Assembly: GCF_036013975.1 (NCBI RefSeq)
Contig: NZ_CP107904.1
Span: forward strand, 4,589,001 to 4,653,000
Source: Kitasatospora sp. NBC_00458
GTDB lineage: Bacteria; Actinomycetota; Actinomycetes; Streptomycetales; Streptomycetaceae
Reading direction: 5' to 3'
Length of the DNA stretch: 64,000 bases
Made by a program: the position numbers and the translations under genes. Under the pieces are notes generated by a model. That model ran no database searches. It was not told the origin of the DNA and saw only the letters and a list, made by a program, of their open reading frames with translations. How positions within the stretch are numbered: the first letter of the stretch is position 1; each line of letters opens with the position of its first letter. Below, one piece after another: positions 1 through 6,441 of this stretch.

Positions 1-535
1 CTACGCCGAGAGCCTGTACCGGCTCCTGAAGCCGGGCGGGCGGCTGCTGAACCACCAGATCGCCCGGCGCCCCGACCTCCCGGGCGAGGAGTACCGTCCG
101 AGCCCGTTCATCGACCGCTACGTGTTCCCCGACGGCGAGCTCTCCCCGGTCGGCTCCACGGTCTCCCGGCTGGAGGAGGCCGGGTTCGAGGTGCGCGACG
201 TCGAGGCGCTGCGCGAGCACTACGGGCTGACCCTGCGTGAGTGGGTGGCCAACCTGGAGGCGCACTGGACGGAGGCGGTCCGGCTGGTGGGCCGGGGCCG
301 GGCCCGGGTCTGGCGGCTCTACATGGCGGCCTCCGCGCTGGCCTTCGAGGAGAACCGGATCGGCGTCAACCAGGTCCTCGCCGTCCGTTCGACCGCCGAC
401 GGTGCCGCCGGCCTCGCGGCGACCCGTGAGGAGTGGCTGCGCGCTCCCGGCACCGCCCCCGACCAGCCCGTCCCGGGGACGCCCGCCGCCGCCCCGGGTG
501 AATCGGATTTGGGGGATCGGCGATCGGTCCGCTAA
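1..535 (+). CDS. Cyclopropane-fatty-acyl-phospholipid synthase family methyltransferase (5' truncated by window edge)
   Basis: This is the C-terminal ~178 residues of an SAM-dependent methyltransferase of the CFA synthase family; the start lies outside the window. The frame opens at base 2 and ends with TAA at 533-535. Visible family features are the 'LKPGGRLLNHQI' strand after the SAM-binding core, 'FIDRYVFPDGELSP', 'LREHYGLTLREWVANL' and 'RVWRLYMAASALAFEENRIG', which are the substrate-pocket and C-terminal helices typical of these enzymes. Family members methylenate double bonds of membrane phospholipid acyl chains. The tail after 'GVNQVLAVRS' is Pro/Ala-rich and probably dispensable. The gene is followed directly by tRNA-Ile. 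The exact substrate cannot be read from the sequence. Confidence 0.85.
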   Translation, partial: YAESLYRLLKPGGRLLNHQIARRPDLPGEEYRPSPFIDRYVFPDGELSPVGSTVSRLEEAGFEVRDVEALREHYGLTLREWVANLEAHWTEAVRLVGRGRARVWRLYMAASALAFEENRIGVNQVLAVRSTADGAAGLAATREEWLRAPGTAPDQPVPGTPAAAPGESDLGDRRSVR

Positions 536-551
536 TCTTTCAGTGCGGCAA

Positions 552-628
552 GGGGCTATAGCTCAGACGGTTAGAGCGCTTCCCTGATAAGGAAGAGGCC
601 ACAGGTTCAAGTCCTGTTAGCCCCACCA
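552..628 (+). tRNA. tRNA-Ile (GAT)
   Basis: The acceptor stem GGGGCTA (552-558) pairs with TAGCCCC (618-624). The D-arm (AGCTCAGACGGTTAGAGC), an anticodon loop CTGATAA carrying GAT, and the T-loop TTCAAGT are all present. The 3' CCA is encoded at 626-628 after discriminator A625. It lies 16 bp after the CFA synthase stop codon and is followed by a strong hairpin. Confidence 0.97.
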
Positions 629-631
629 CCG

Positions 632-670
632 CGAAGGGCCCGGAGCAATGCTCCGGGCCCTTCGGCGTTT
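632..670 (+). terminator. Intrinsic terminator of tRNA-Ile
   Basis: A perfect 15-bp stem (632-646 with 650-664) closes a 3-nt AAT loop and is followed by GCGTTT. It starts only 4 nt after the tRNA CCA, as expected for the tRNA transcript terminator. Confidence 0.85.
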
Positions 671-762
671 CCGTGGTCCGGGGGTGGAACCCCGGGCGCC
701 GCCCGGGGGTTGTAGGGGTGGGCCGCCCGGCGGCGGGCGGCGTCCGGTGGAGGGACGGTGGC

Positions 763-1101
763 GTGGTGGCGGTGTTCTGGGCGATGAGCATCCCCGGCCT
801 GGTATGCGCGCTGGTGGCGCTGGCCTTCTTCGACCAGCTGGCGCTGCGGGCGCGGAAGTCGCGTCTGGTGCCCTGGCGGGGGACGGGCCGCGAGGGGCAG
901 ATCTCGGCGACCGGCTTCGAGCAGCTGCACGCGCAGTTCGCGGCCGGAAAGCAGCACCAGCTGGACGAGCGGCAGAGTTCGCTGATGCTGCGCGACGAGG
1001 AGGGGGAGGGCGCTCCGCCCCGGACCAGGGTGGACCTGGCGGCCGGTGTGGCGGTGGTGGTGCCGCCCACGGCGCCGCCCGCGCGCGGGCAGGGCCTGTG
1101 A
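763..1101 (+). CDS. DUF6191-like single-pass membrane protein
   Basis: This is a 112-residue protein of unknown function. The start is GTG 763, 7 nt after GGAGGGA (749-755); ATG 784 is the alternative. The N-terminus is one hydrophobic segment (about residues 1-24, 'FWAMSIPGLVCALVALAFF'). A basic juxtamembrane stretch follows ('LALRARKSRLVPWR'), then a cytoplasmic region with 'ISATGFEQLHAQF' and 'ERQSSLMLRDEEGEGAPP'. This organisation matches the small actinobacterial family I remember as DUF6191, but that was not searched. It lies alone between tRNA-Ile and DLW-39. No catalytic motif is visible. Confidence 0.7.
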   Translation: MVAVFWAMSIPGLVCALVALAFFDQLALRARKSRLVPWRGTGREGQISATGFEQLHAQFAAGKQHQLDERQSSLMLRDEEGEGAPPRTRVDLAAGVAVVVPPTAPPARGQGL

Positions 1102-1391
1102 CGGCCCTGAGGGGGCTCCACGGGGGCTTCGGGGGGTCTCTGCGGGGATTCGGGACCGGGCCGACCGTACGACAGGAGGTGTGGCGTCAATCCTCCGGCC
1201 GGACCGGTCGGTTGGAGGCAGCGGTGGCTGGTCACGATTGGGACACCGGTGTGTATCATCGGCCGCAAGGGCAGTCTGGCAACCCGACCGCCCGTTCGTG
1301 CTCGTAAGGAATCATGGACTCGTCGGCCCGGTCGAACCCGATCGGTGCACGGCTGCTGAGTCCGCCAACGCAAGAAGGACGAGGTCCCGCG

Positions 1392-1520
1392 GTGAAGAAG
1401 CTTCTCCTGGTCGCCCTGGTCGCCCTCGGCGGCTTCTTTGTCTACCGTCAGGTCCAGGCGGACCGCGCCGAGCAGGACCTGTGGACCGAGGCCACCGACC
1501 CGGTCCCGGCCGGCCGCTGA
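1392..1520 (+). CDS. DLW-39 family small protein
   Basis: This is a 42-residue protein starting at GTG 1392 behind GAAGGACGAGG. It has one N-terminal hydrophobic helix ('KKLLLVALVALGGFFVYR') and a short polar tail containing the diagnostic 'DLWTEATD' motif that names the family. DLW-39 genes are short, unstudied and conserved in actinobacteria near gyrA and tRNA-Ile/tRNA-Ala, which agrees with the flanking tRNAs here. An in-frame ATG at 1314 would add 26 residues with no membrane or family character, so the GTG is preferred. Function is unknown. Confidence 0.85.
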   Translation: MKKLLLVALVALGGFFVYRQVQADRAEQDLWTEATDPVPAGR

Positions 1521-1552
1521 GGCCGCCGGCGATCTGACGATCGACGATCTTC

Positions 1553-1612
1553 GGAGGCGCCGGACGGCGCCTCCCGGGCCGGTCGTCCCGGTCGGCTGAC
1601 CGGGACGACCGG
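1553..1612 (+). terminator. Tandem hairpins downstream of DLW-39
   Basis: There are two adjacent perfect stem-loops: 9-bp arms at 1553-1561/1566-1574, and 15-bp arms at 1579-1593/1598-1612 with a GGCT loop. They lie 33-90 nt after the DLW-39 stop and 100 nt before tRNA-Ala, consistent with transcription termination. No U-tract follows, which is common in this GC-rich group. Confidence 0.7.
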
Positions 1613-1710
1613 ATTCCCCGGGCCCCGTACGGCAGGATTGCCGGACCGGGCGTGGGATTCGCACCGCGACCGGGTACGCTAGTGCCCGGCGGTACGCACG
1701 GTGCCGCCCC

Positions 1711-1783
1711 GGGGCTTTAGCTCAGTTGGTAGAGCGCTGCCTTTGCAAGGCAGATGTCAGGAGTTCGAGTCTCCTAAGCTCCA
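1711..1783 (+). tRNA. tRNA-Ala (TGC)
   Basis: The acceptor GGGGCTT (1711-1717) pairs with AAGCTCC (1776-1782) with one G-U, discriminator A1783. The anticodon loop TTTGCAA carries TGC, flanked by the stem GCTGCC.../...GGCAG. The T-arm is AGGAGTTCGAGTCTCCT. CCA is not encoded, unlike the tRNA-Ile upstream. Confidence 0.97.
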
Positions 1784-1856
1784 CAGTTCCGCCCACCGCG
1801 TGTGGGCAGCCGATCGGCCGCCGACCTGAATCCGGGTCAGCGGCCGATCTGCGTTC

Positions 1857-2711
1857 TCAGTGCGGTTTCCGCGGGTCGTGCGGCTTGGGCCGGTCGTGGT
1901 CCGGCCCTGATCCGGAGCCGTTCTCGGCCGGGGAGTCGGCCGGGGAGTCGGCCGGTGTCCCGGAGTGGTCGGGCCGGCCGGCCGCGGGGCCGGGGGAGGC
2001 GGTGCCGGTCCCGCCGTCGGCGCCCGGACCACCGGCCGCGTCGGCCGTGGAGCCGTTCACCGCGGCGGCCGTGCCGCTCCCCGAGGCGTGGGCTCCGGTG
2101 GGCTGCGCGGAGGACCGGGCGGCCGCGTCGGAGGCCGGGGTGGCCGGGGGTTCGACCAGCCACTCCGGGTTGCTGTGGTGGCGCCACCACTGCCAGGCCA
2201 CGATGCCGCTGCCGATCGCCAGGGCGCCCGCCACCGCCAGGCCGGTGGCCCAGTCGTTCCGGTGGGCCTTCCTGACGTTCCGGGCGGCGAGGTCGCTGAT
2301 CTCGGCGGAGGTGACGTTCCCGTGCAGGGCGGTCAGTGCGGCGGCGCCGCGGGTCTGGGCCTCCTGCGCCACCGGGGTGACGGTGGCGCGTGCCTCCTCG
2401 ACCGCGTTGACCACCTTGGTGCCGACGGTGGTGCGGGCCTGGTCTGCGGCCTTCACGGCGGCCAGGCGGGTGGCCAGGGCGGCCTCCTGGGCCCGGTGGA
2501 AGGCCTTGAGGGCGTTCTGCTGGGCCTCCGGCGGCAGACTGGCGAAGGCGTGACCGATCTGCGGGGCGATGTGCCGGTCGTACTGGACGCGCGCGCTGTG
2601 GGCGGCCTGGGAGGCCTTCGGGCCCAGTGCGTCCAGGGTGGGGCCCAGGCGCTGCTTGGCGCTGTCCGCGAGGTTGCCGGCCGTCTCACGAGCTGAGTCC
2701 AAACGGGTCAC
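1857..2711 (-). CDS. DUF5324 family membrane protein
   Basis: This is a 284-aa protein of unknown function. The start is GTG 2711, immediately preceded on the minus strand by GGAGGAGAG; a longer frame to 2771 has no ribosome binding site. The first ~170 residues are Ala/Gln/Lys-rich amphipathic helix ('ETAGNLADSAKQRLGP', 'FHRAQEAALATRLAAVKAA'), resembling coiled-coil or YtxH-type stress proteins. One membrane helix follows ('WATGLAVAGALAIGSGIVAW'), then 'WQWWRHHSNPEW' and a disordered Pro/Ala/Gly tail. This layout fits the streptomycete DUF5324 family, found next to the rhomboid gene. It converges on tRNA-Ala. Confidence 0.8.
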   Translation of the reverse strand: MTRLDSARETAGNLADSAKQRLGPTLDALGPKASQAAHSARVQYDRHIAPQIGHAFASLPPEAQQNALKAFHRAQEAALATRLAAVKAADQARTTVGTKVVNAVEEARATVTPVAQEAQTRGAAALTALHGNVTSAEISDLAARNVRKAHRNDWATGLAVAGALAIGSGIVAWQWWRHHSNPEWLVEPPATPASDAAARSSAQPTGAHASGSGTAAAVNGSTADAAGGPGADGGTGTASPGPAAGRPDHSGTPADSPADSPAENGSGSGPDHDRPKPHDPRKPH

Positions 2712-3072
2712 GAGTCTCTCCTCCTGGTGGCGTCCTATATGCACATATCCACCTGAATGCTGATCATGCATCCTGATTTGCCCGGTGGCATTCCGGAGTG
2801 GGCCGTACGCGGGGTGTCACGGCGAGTCCGGCGGCGGGGCCGGGGGCGGCCGGAGCGCGGGAGGGTGCGCCGCGGCGGGCCGGAGTCCGGCGGGGCCGGG
2901 GCGCCGGGGCGGGCCGGGCGGGGCACGGCGGGCCGGGGGAGGGTGGGGCCGCGGGGTGACGGGTATGGCCGCAGTAGGCTGACCGTTCCGGCGGTCTCCG
3001 CCGGGACCGCGTTCGCGTCGTCGCGGCAGATCGCGGCAGACCGCAGGAAGTCGTGGCAGAAGGGGAAATCCG
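2712..3072. other. Intergenic, no gene seen
   Basis: This is the divergent spacer between the DUF5324 gene and the rhomboid gene. Nearest DUF5324 is a relatively AT-rich stretch (2731-2772) with short palindromes (ATATGCACATAT, GATCATGCATC) that may be its promoter region. The rest is very GC-rich with no coding frame that resembles a protein. I remember a cyclophilin gene beside the rhomboid in other streptomycetes; none is visible here. Confidence 0.5.
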
Positions 3073-3978
3073 ATGCTCCCGGACGAGCCGAGGCCGCCGA
3101 CCGACCGGATCCCCGGGCCGGAGGGTGGGAACGGGCTGTCCCGCTGCTACCGGCACCCCGAGCAGGAGACCGGCATCGGCTGCTCCCGCTGCGGCCGGCC
3201 GATCTGCCCCCGGTGCATGGTGAACGCCTCGGTGGGCTTCCACTGCCCGGAGTGCGTCGGCGAGGGCGGCCGCCAGGTCCGCCGCGCGACGACCCGGTTC
3301 GGCGGACAGCCGGCCGGGGACGGCGCGCTGGTCACCAAGGCGCTGATGGGCCTCAACCTGGTGGTCTTCGTCCTGGCCGCCTACGTGCTCACGCCGTGGC
3401 TGGCCGACGACCTGATGCTGGTCAGCTTCGACCCGCGCTACACCGGCTTCCCGTACGGCGTCGCCGAGGGCCCTGAGCAGTGGTACCGGCTGCTCACCGC
3501 GGTCTTCCTGCACACCGCGCCCTGGCACATCGCCACCAACATGCTGATGCTCTGGGTGATGGGCCCCGCGCTGGAGACGGCGCTGGGCCGGCTCCGCTTC
3601 CTGACCCTCTACCTGCTCTCCGGTCTGGCCGGGAGCGCGTTCGCCTTCCTACTGGTCGGCGACGGGATGAAGTCGCTGGGCGCCTCGGGAGCGATCTTCG
3701 GCCTGCTCGGCGCGACCCTGGTGATGTACCGCCGGGTCCGGGCGCCGCTCGGCCCGGTGGCCGCGCTGCTGGTGTTCAACCTGATCGTCACCTTCTCGGT
3801 GCCCGGCATCGACTGGCGGGCGCACGTCGGCGGCCTGGTGGCGGGGACGCTGACCGCGACCGGCCTGATGTACGCCCCGCGGGAGAACCGGGCGGTCGTG
3901 CAGGGGCTGACGGTGGCGGGGGTGGCCGGTCTGGTGGTGCTGATGGTGGCGGTCGGTATGGCCAGCTACGGCGGGTGA
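3073..3978 (+). CDS. Rhomboid family intramembrane serine protease with N-terminal zinc-finger
   Basis: This is a 301-aa protein starting at ATG 3073 behind AAGGGG. Residues ~25-62 form a B-box-like zinc-binding module (Cys/His pairs in 'CYRHPEQETGIGCSRCGRP', 'CPRCM', 'HCPEC'). A six-to-seven-helix rhomboid domain follows. Catalytic features are visible: 'TAPWHIATNMLMLWVMG' (oxyanion His/Asn region), 'GASGAIFGLLGA' (nucleophile Ser) and 'WRAHVGGLVAG' (catalytic His). Rhomboids cleave transmembrane helices of membrane substrates; the substrate here is unknown. Its place beside crgA is conserved in streptomycetes. The cytoplasmic zinc finger probably binds a partner or substrate (inference). 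Confidence 0.93.
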   Translation: MLPDEPRPPTDRIPGPEGGNGLSRCYRHPEQETGIGCSRCGRPICPRCMVNASVGFHCPECVGEGGRQVRRATTRFGGQPAGDGALVTKALMGLNLVVFVLAAYVLTPWLADDLMLVSFDPRYTGFPYGVAEGPEQWYRLLTAVFLHTAPWHIATNMLMLWVMGPALETALGRLRFLTLYLLSGLAGSAFAFLLVGDGMKSLGASGAIFGLLGATLVMYRRVRAPLGPVAALLVFNLIVTFSVPGIDWRAHVGGLVAGTLTATGLMYAPRENRAVVQGLTVAGVAGLVVLMVAVGMASYGG

Positions 3979-3992
3979 CGCCGCCCGCACGG

Positions 3993-4183
3993 TTGTCCAC
4001 AGCGGGTGGGTGGTTGTGCACAGCCGGTGGGGGTGACCGGGTGTGGATACCTGTTCTACGCGTGTCCCGCTGTGCGTATTCGGCATTCGGGGGAGGGCGT
4101 GCGCGGGTGTGGAAAGCGCCCCCGGCGCGAGTTATCCACAGGCCTGCGCGACTTTTCCCCAGTGTGGATAACCATGTGGATAA
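3993..4183. promoter_or_regulatory. Cluster of DnaA boxes
   Basis: Seven DnaA-box-like 9-mers lie in 190 bp of non-coding DNA. They are TTGTCCACA (3993-4001, +), TTGTGCACA (4014-4022, +), GTATCCACA (4042-4050, -), CTTTCCACA (4108-4116, -), TTATCCACA (4132-4140, +), TTATCCACA (4163-4171, -) and TTATCCACA (4175-4183, -). Three match the E. coli consensus exactly, and the first matches the streptomycete form TTGTCCACA. It lies between rhomboid and crgA, not between dnaA and dnaN, so it is not oriC. DnaA-titrating clusters near oriC are known in S. coelicolor. A role in limiting initiation is inferred. Confidence 0.85.
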
Positions 4184-4245
4184 ACGCGATAAGCGGGATA
4201 ACCGCCGGGGGATATGCCGCACACCCGGCAAGCCGGGCACGACGA

Positions 4246-4281
4246 CGCCGCCCCGGGGACGAAGCCCGTCCCGGGGCGGCG
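4246..4281 (-). terminator. Terminator of crgA
   Basis: A long GC stem pairs CGCCGCCCCGGGGACG (4246-4261) with CGTCCCGGGGCGGCG (4267-4281), with one bulged G and a short loop. It lies 29 bp beyond the crgA stop codon and separates crgA from the DnaA-box cluster. Confidence 0.75.
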
Positions 4282-4309
4282 GAATGCGCTCAGGGGTGGA
4301 GCCCCGGCG

Positions 4310-4558
4310 TCACTTCCACTGGGTGGAGACGCCGAACCCCGCCGCGATGAAGCCGAAGCCCACCAGGATGTTCCAGTTCCGCCAGCTCTCCACCGGCCAG
4401 GTACCGCTCGTCACGTAGTAGGTGACGATCCAGACCAGGCCGATCAGGAACAGCGCCAGCATCAGCGGTGCAACCCAGCTGCGGCCCGAACTGATCTTCA
4501 CCGTGGCCGTGGTCGGCGGGGTGTAGTCGGACTTCTTGCGGAGTCGAGACTTCGGCAC
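4310..4558 (-). CDS. crgA: Cell division protein CrgA
   Basis: This 82-aa protein has a basic N-terminus ('VPKSRLRKKSDYTPP') and two membrane helices ('WVAPLMLALFLIGLVWIVTYYV' shortened: WVAPLML...TYYV; and NWNILVGFGFIAAGFGVS). Length, 'RKKSDYTPP' and the helix pair are diagnostic of CrgA. In streptomycetes CrgA affects FtsZ-ring formation and the timing of aerial growth; in mycobacteria it recruits divisome and wall enzymes. The start is GTG 4558 with GGAGAG upstream. It is divergent from the DUF881 gene and sits between the rhomboid and the sortase/kinase block, the usual actinobacterial context. Confidence 0.95.
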   Translation of the reverse strand: MPKSRLRKKSDYTPPTTATVKISSGRSWVAPLMLALFLIGLVWIVTYYVTSGTWPVESWRNWNILVGFGFIAAGFGVSTQWK

Positions 4559-4719
4559 GAGGAGCTCTCCTGTCGATGCGCTGTGACCGCGCAGGGGTTC
4601 AGCGGGGGCGAGGCGGCCGGCGGTGGCGTTGGGGAGAACGTTAAGGGGACCGACCCCACACATGCCACCGGCGTCCGTTAGCGTAGTGGCTCGGCGGGTC
4701 TGAAGGAGATAAGGGTACG

Positions 4720-5490
4720 GTGCCTAATTTGTCGATTCCCCCTCGGCCGCCCCGCACCGGCTCCGCGGGCACCCGAATTGTCGGACGTGCCCTGACCTGC
4801 GCCGTCTTCGCGCTCGCCGGACTGCTGTTCTACATCAGCGCGCAGACCGCCCGCGGCACCGATCTGCGGACCGACAACTCGCTGCTCAGCCTCTCCGACG
4901 TGATACGGCAGCGCAGCGCCCAGAACCAGCAGTCCCAGACCCAGCTCGCCGACCTCCAGGAACGGGCCCGGCAGCTCACCGACCAGCAGGGCCGCAGCCC
5001 CGCCGACGCGGCCCGGCTGACCGCCCTGGAACAGGCGGCCGCACTGGACCCGCTCCAGGGCCCGGGCCTCACCGTCACCCTCAACGACGCCCCGCCGAAC
5101 GCGACCGCACGCATCCCCGGAGTGCCCGAGCCGGGCGTCAACGACCTGGTGATCCACCAGCAGGACATCCAGGCCGTGGTCAACGCGCTCTGGCGGGGCG
5201 GCGCCGAGGGCGTCCAGGTGATGGACCAGCGGCTGATCTCCACCAGCGCCGTCCGCTGCGTCGGCAACACCCTGCTGCTCCAGGGCCGGGTCTACTCGCC
5301 GCCGTACGTGGTCAAGGCGGTCGGGAAGACCGACGCGCTGCGCACCGCGGTCGAGGCGGACCCGACGATCCGCAACTACCTGCAGTACGTCCAGGCCTAC
5401 GGGCTGGGCTGGAAGGTGCAGGAGAGCGGGGACCTCGGCCTGCCCGGCTACACGGGGACGGCGGACCTCCGCTCGGCGACCGGGCAGTAG
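4720..5490 (+). CDS. DUF881 domain-containing protein
   Basis: This is a 256-aa membrane-anchored extracytoplasmic protein. The start is GTG 4720, 11 nt after GAAGGAG. After a basic N-terminus comes one membrane helix (about residues 25-43, 'ALTCAVFALAGLLFYISAQ'). A coiled-coil-prone Gln-rich stretch follows ('RSAQNQQSQTQLADLQERA'). The DUF881 domain then shows 'GPGLTVTLNDAP', 'NDLVIHQQDIQAVVNALWRG', 'GAEGVQVMDQRL' and 'CVGNTLLLQGRVYSPPY'. DUF881 proteins sit in division and wall gene neighbourhoods across Gram-positives; the biochemical role is not settled. It heads the run leading into the amidotransferase and sortase genes. Confidence 0.9.
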   Translation: MPNLSIPPRPPRTGSAGTRIVGRALTCAVFALAGLLFYISAQTARGTDLRTDNSLLSLSDVIRQRSAQNQQSQTQLADLQERARQLTDQQGRSPADAARLTALEQAAALDPLQGPGLTVTLNDAPPNATARIPGVPEPGVNDLVIHQQDIQAVVNALWRGGAEGVQVMDQRLISTSAVRCVGNTLLLQGRVYSPPYVVKAVGKTDALRTAVEADPTIRNYLQYVQAYGLGWKVQESGDLGLPGYTGTADLRSATGQ

Positions 5491-5538
5491 GAGGGCGGGT
5501 CTACTCTTGACCCCAGTCTGATACGTCGAGGGAGCACC

Positions 5539-5718
5539 ATGTACGGCTGGTTCTGGCGTCACCTCCCGGGGCCCACCCTGGTCAAGGCCGTCATCTCGCT
5601 CCTCCTCGCCCTGGGAGTGGTCTACCTCCTCTTCACGTACGTCTTCCCGTGGGCGGAACCGCTCCTCCCCTTCGGTGACGTCACAGTGGACGGAGCCGAC
5701 GACGGTGCCGTCGGCTGA
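5539..5718 (+). CDS. Small single-pass membrane protein
   Basis: This is a 59-aa protein from ATG 5539 to TGA 5718, with GAGGGAG 6 nt upstream. It consists of 'MYGWFWRHLPGPTLVKA', a hydrophobic helix (~residues 17-37, 'VISLLLALGVVYLLFTYVF') and an acidic tail ('DVTVDGADDGAVG'). It has the codon pattern of a real high-GC gene and sits 48 bp after the DUF881 gene and 55 bp before the amidotransferase. An overlapping in-frame upstream extension of the amidotransferase (from 5675) is possible but less likely. Function is unknown; its position suggests a conserved accessory of this envelope block. Confidence 0.75.
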   Translation: MYGWFWRHLPGPTLVKAVISLLLALGVVYLLFTYVFPWAEPLLPFGDVTVDGADDGAVG

Positions 5719-5773
5719 CCCGGCGCCACCGCTCCTCGTCCCAGTCCCCGCACCCCACGGAGAACGCGCGCGC

Positions 5774-6436
5774 ATGACCACCCAGCCGAACCCGCCCCGC
5801 ATCCTGGTCGTGGACAACTACGACAGCTTCGTCTTCAACCTGGTCCAGTACCTCTACCAGCTCGGCGCCACCTGCGAGGTGGTCCGCAACGACGAGGTGA
5901 CGGTCGGGCACGCGGTGCACCGCGACGGGGACGCCGGCTTCGACGGGGTGCTGCTCTCCCCCGGCCCGGGCTCCCCCGAGGAGGCCGGCGTCTGCATCGA
6001 GATGGTGCACCACTGCGCGCGGATCGGGCTGCCGGTGTTCGGCGTCTGCCTGGGCCTGCAGTCGATCGCGGTGGCGTACGGCGCGGTGGTCGACCGGGCG
6101 CCCGAGCTGCTGCACGGCAAGACCTCGCCGGTCGAGCACGAGGACGGCGGGGTGTTCGCGGGGCTGCCCTCGCCGCTCACCGCGACCCGGTACCACTCGC
6201 TGGCGGTCGAGCCGGCCACCGTGCCGGACGAACTGGTGGTCACCGCACGGACCGCGAGCGGTGTGATCATGGGGCTGCGCCACCGGGAGCTGCCGGTCGA
6301 GGGGGTGCAGTTCCACCCCGAGTCGGTGCTCACCGAGGGCGGCCACCGGATGCTCGCCAACTGGCTGGCCGAGTGCGGCGACCCGCTGGCCGTGGACCGT
6401 TCGGCCGGGCTCGCCCCGGTGATCGGCCGGGGCTGA
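5774..6436 (+). CDS. Aminodeoxychorismate/anthranilate synthase component II (class I glutamine amidotransferase)
   Basis: This is a 220-aa enzyme. It supplies ammonia from glutamine to a chorismate-aminating partner, for p-aminobenzoate/folate or anthranilate/tryptophan. The N-terminus 'RILVVDNYDSFVFNLVQYL' and the oxyanion motif 'LLSPGPGSPEEAG' are classical. The nucleophile Cys is in 'VFGVCLGLQSIAVAYG' and the His-Glu pair in 'VEGVQFHPESVL'. The start is ATG 5774, consistent with the family N-terminus; an in-frame ATG at 5675 would add a Pro-rich extension overlapping the small membrane gene. It is followed 5 bp later by the first sortase. No component I gene is nearby, so PabA versus TrpG cannot be decided. 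Confidence 0.9.
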   Translation: MTTQPNPPRILVVDNYDSFVFNLVQYLYQLGATCEVVRNDEVTVGHAVHRDGDAGFDGVLLSPGPGSPEEAGVCIEMVHHCARIGLPVFGVCLGLQSIAVAYGAVVDRAPELLHGKTSPVEHEDGGVFAGLPSPLTATRYHSLAVEPATVPDELVVTARTASGVIMGLRHRELPVEGVQFHPESVLTEGGHRMLANWLAECGDPLAVDRSAGLAPVIGRG

Positions 6437-6441
6437 GCGGC

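Noticed and set aside
1238..1259. Promoter TTGGGA / TATCAT before DLW-39
   Set aside because: The spacing between the hexamers is about 10 bp, too short for a sigma-70-type promoter; TATCAT alone is weak evidence.
540..1664. Long minus-strand open frame over tRNA-Ile and the DUF6191 gene
   Set aside because: It runs antisense through a tRNA, a terminator and two small genes; such frames are expected by chance in ~73% GC DNA and it has no protein-like composition.
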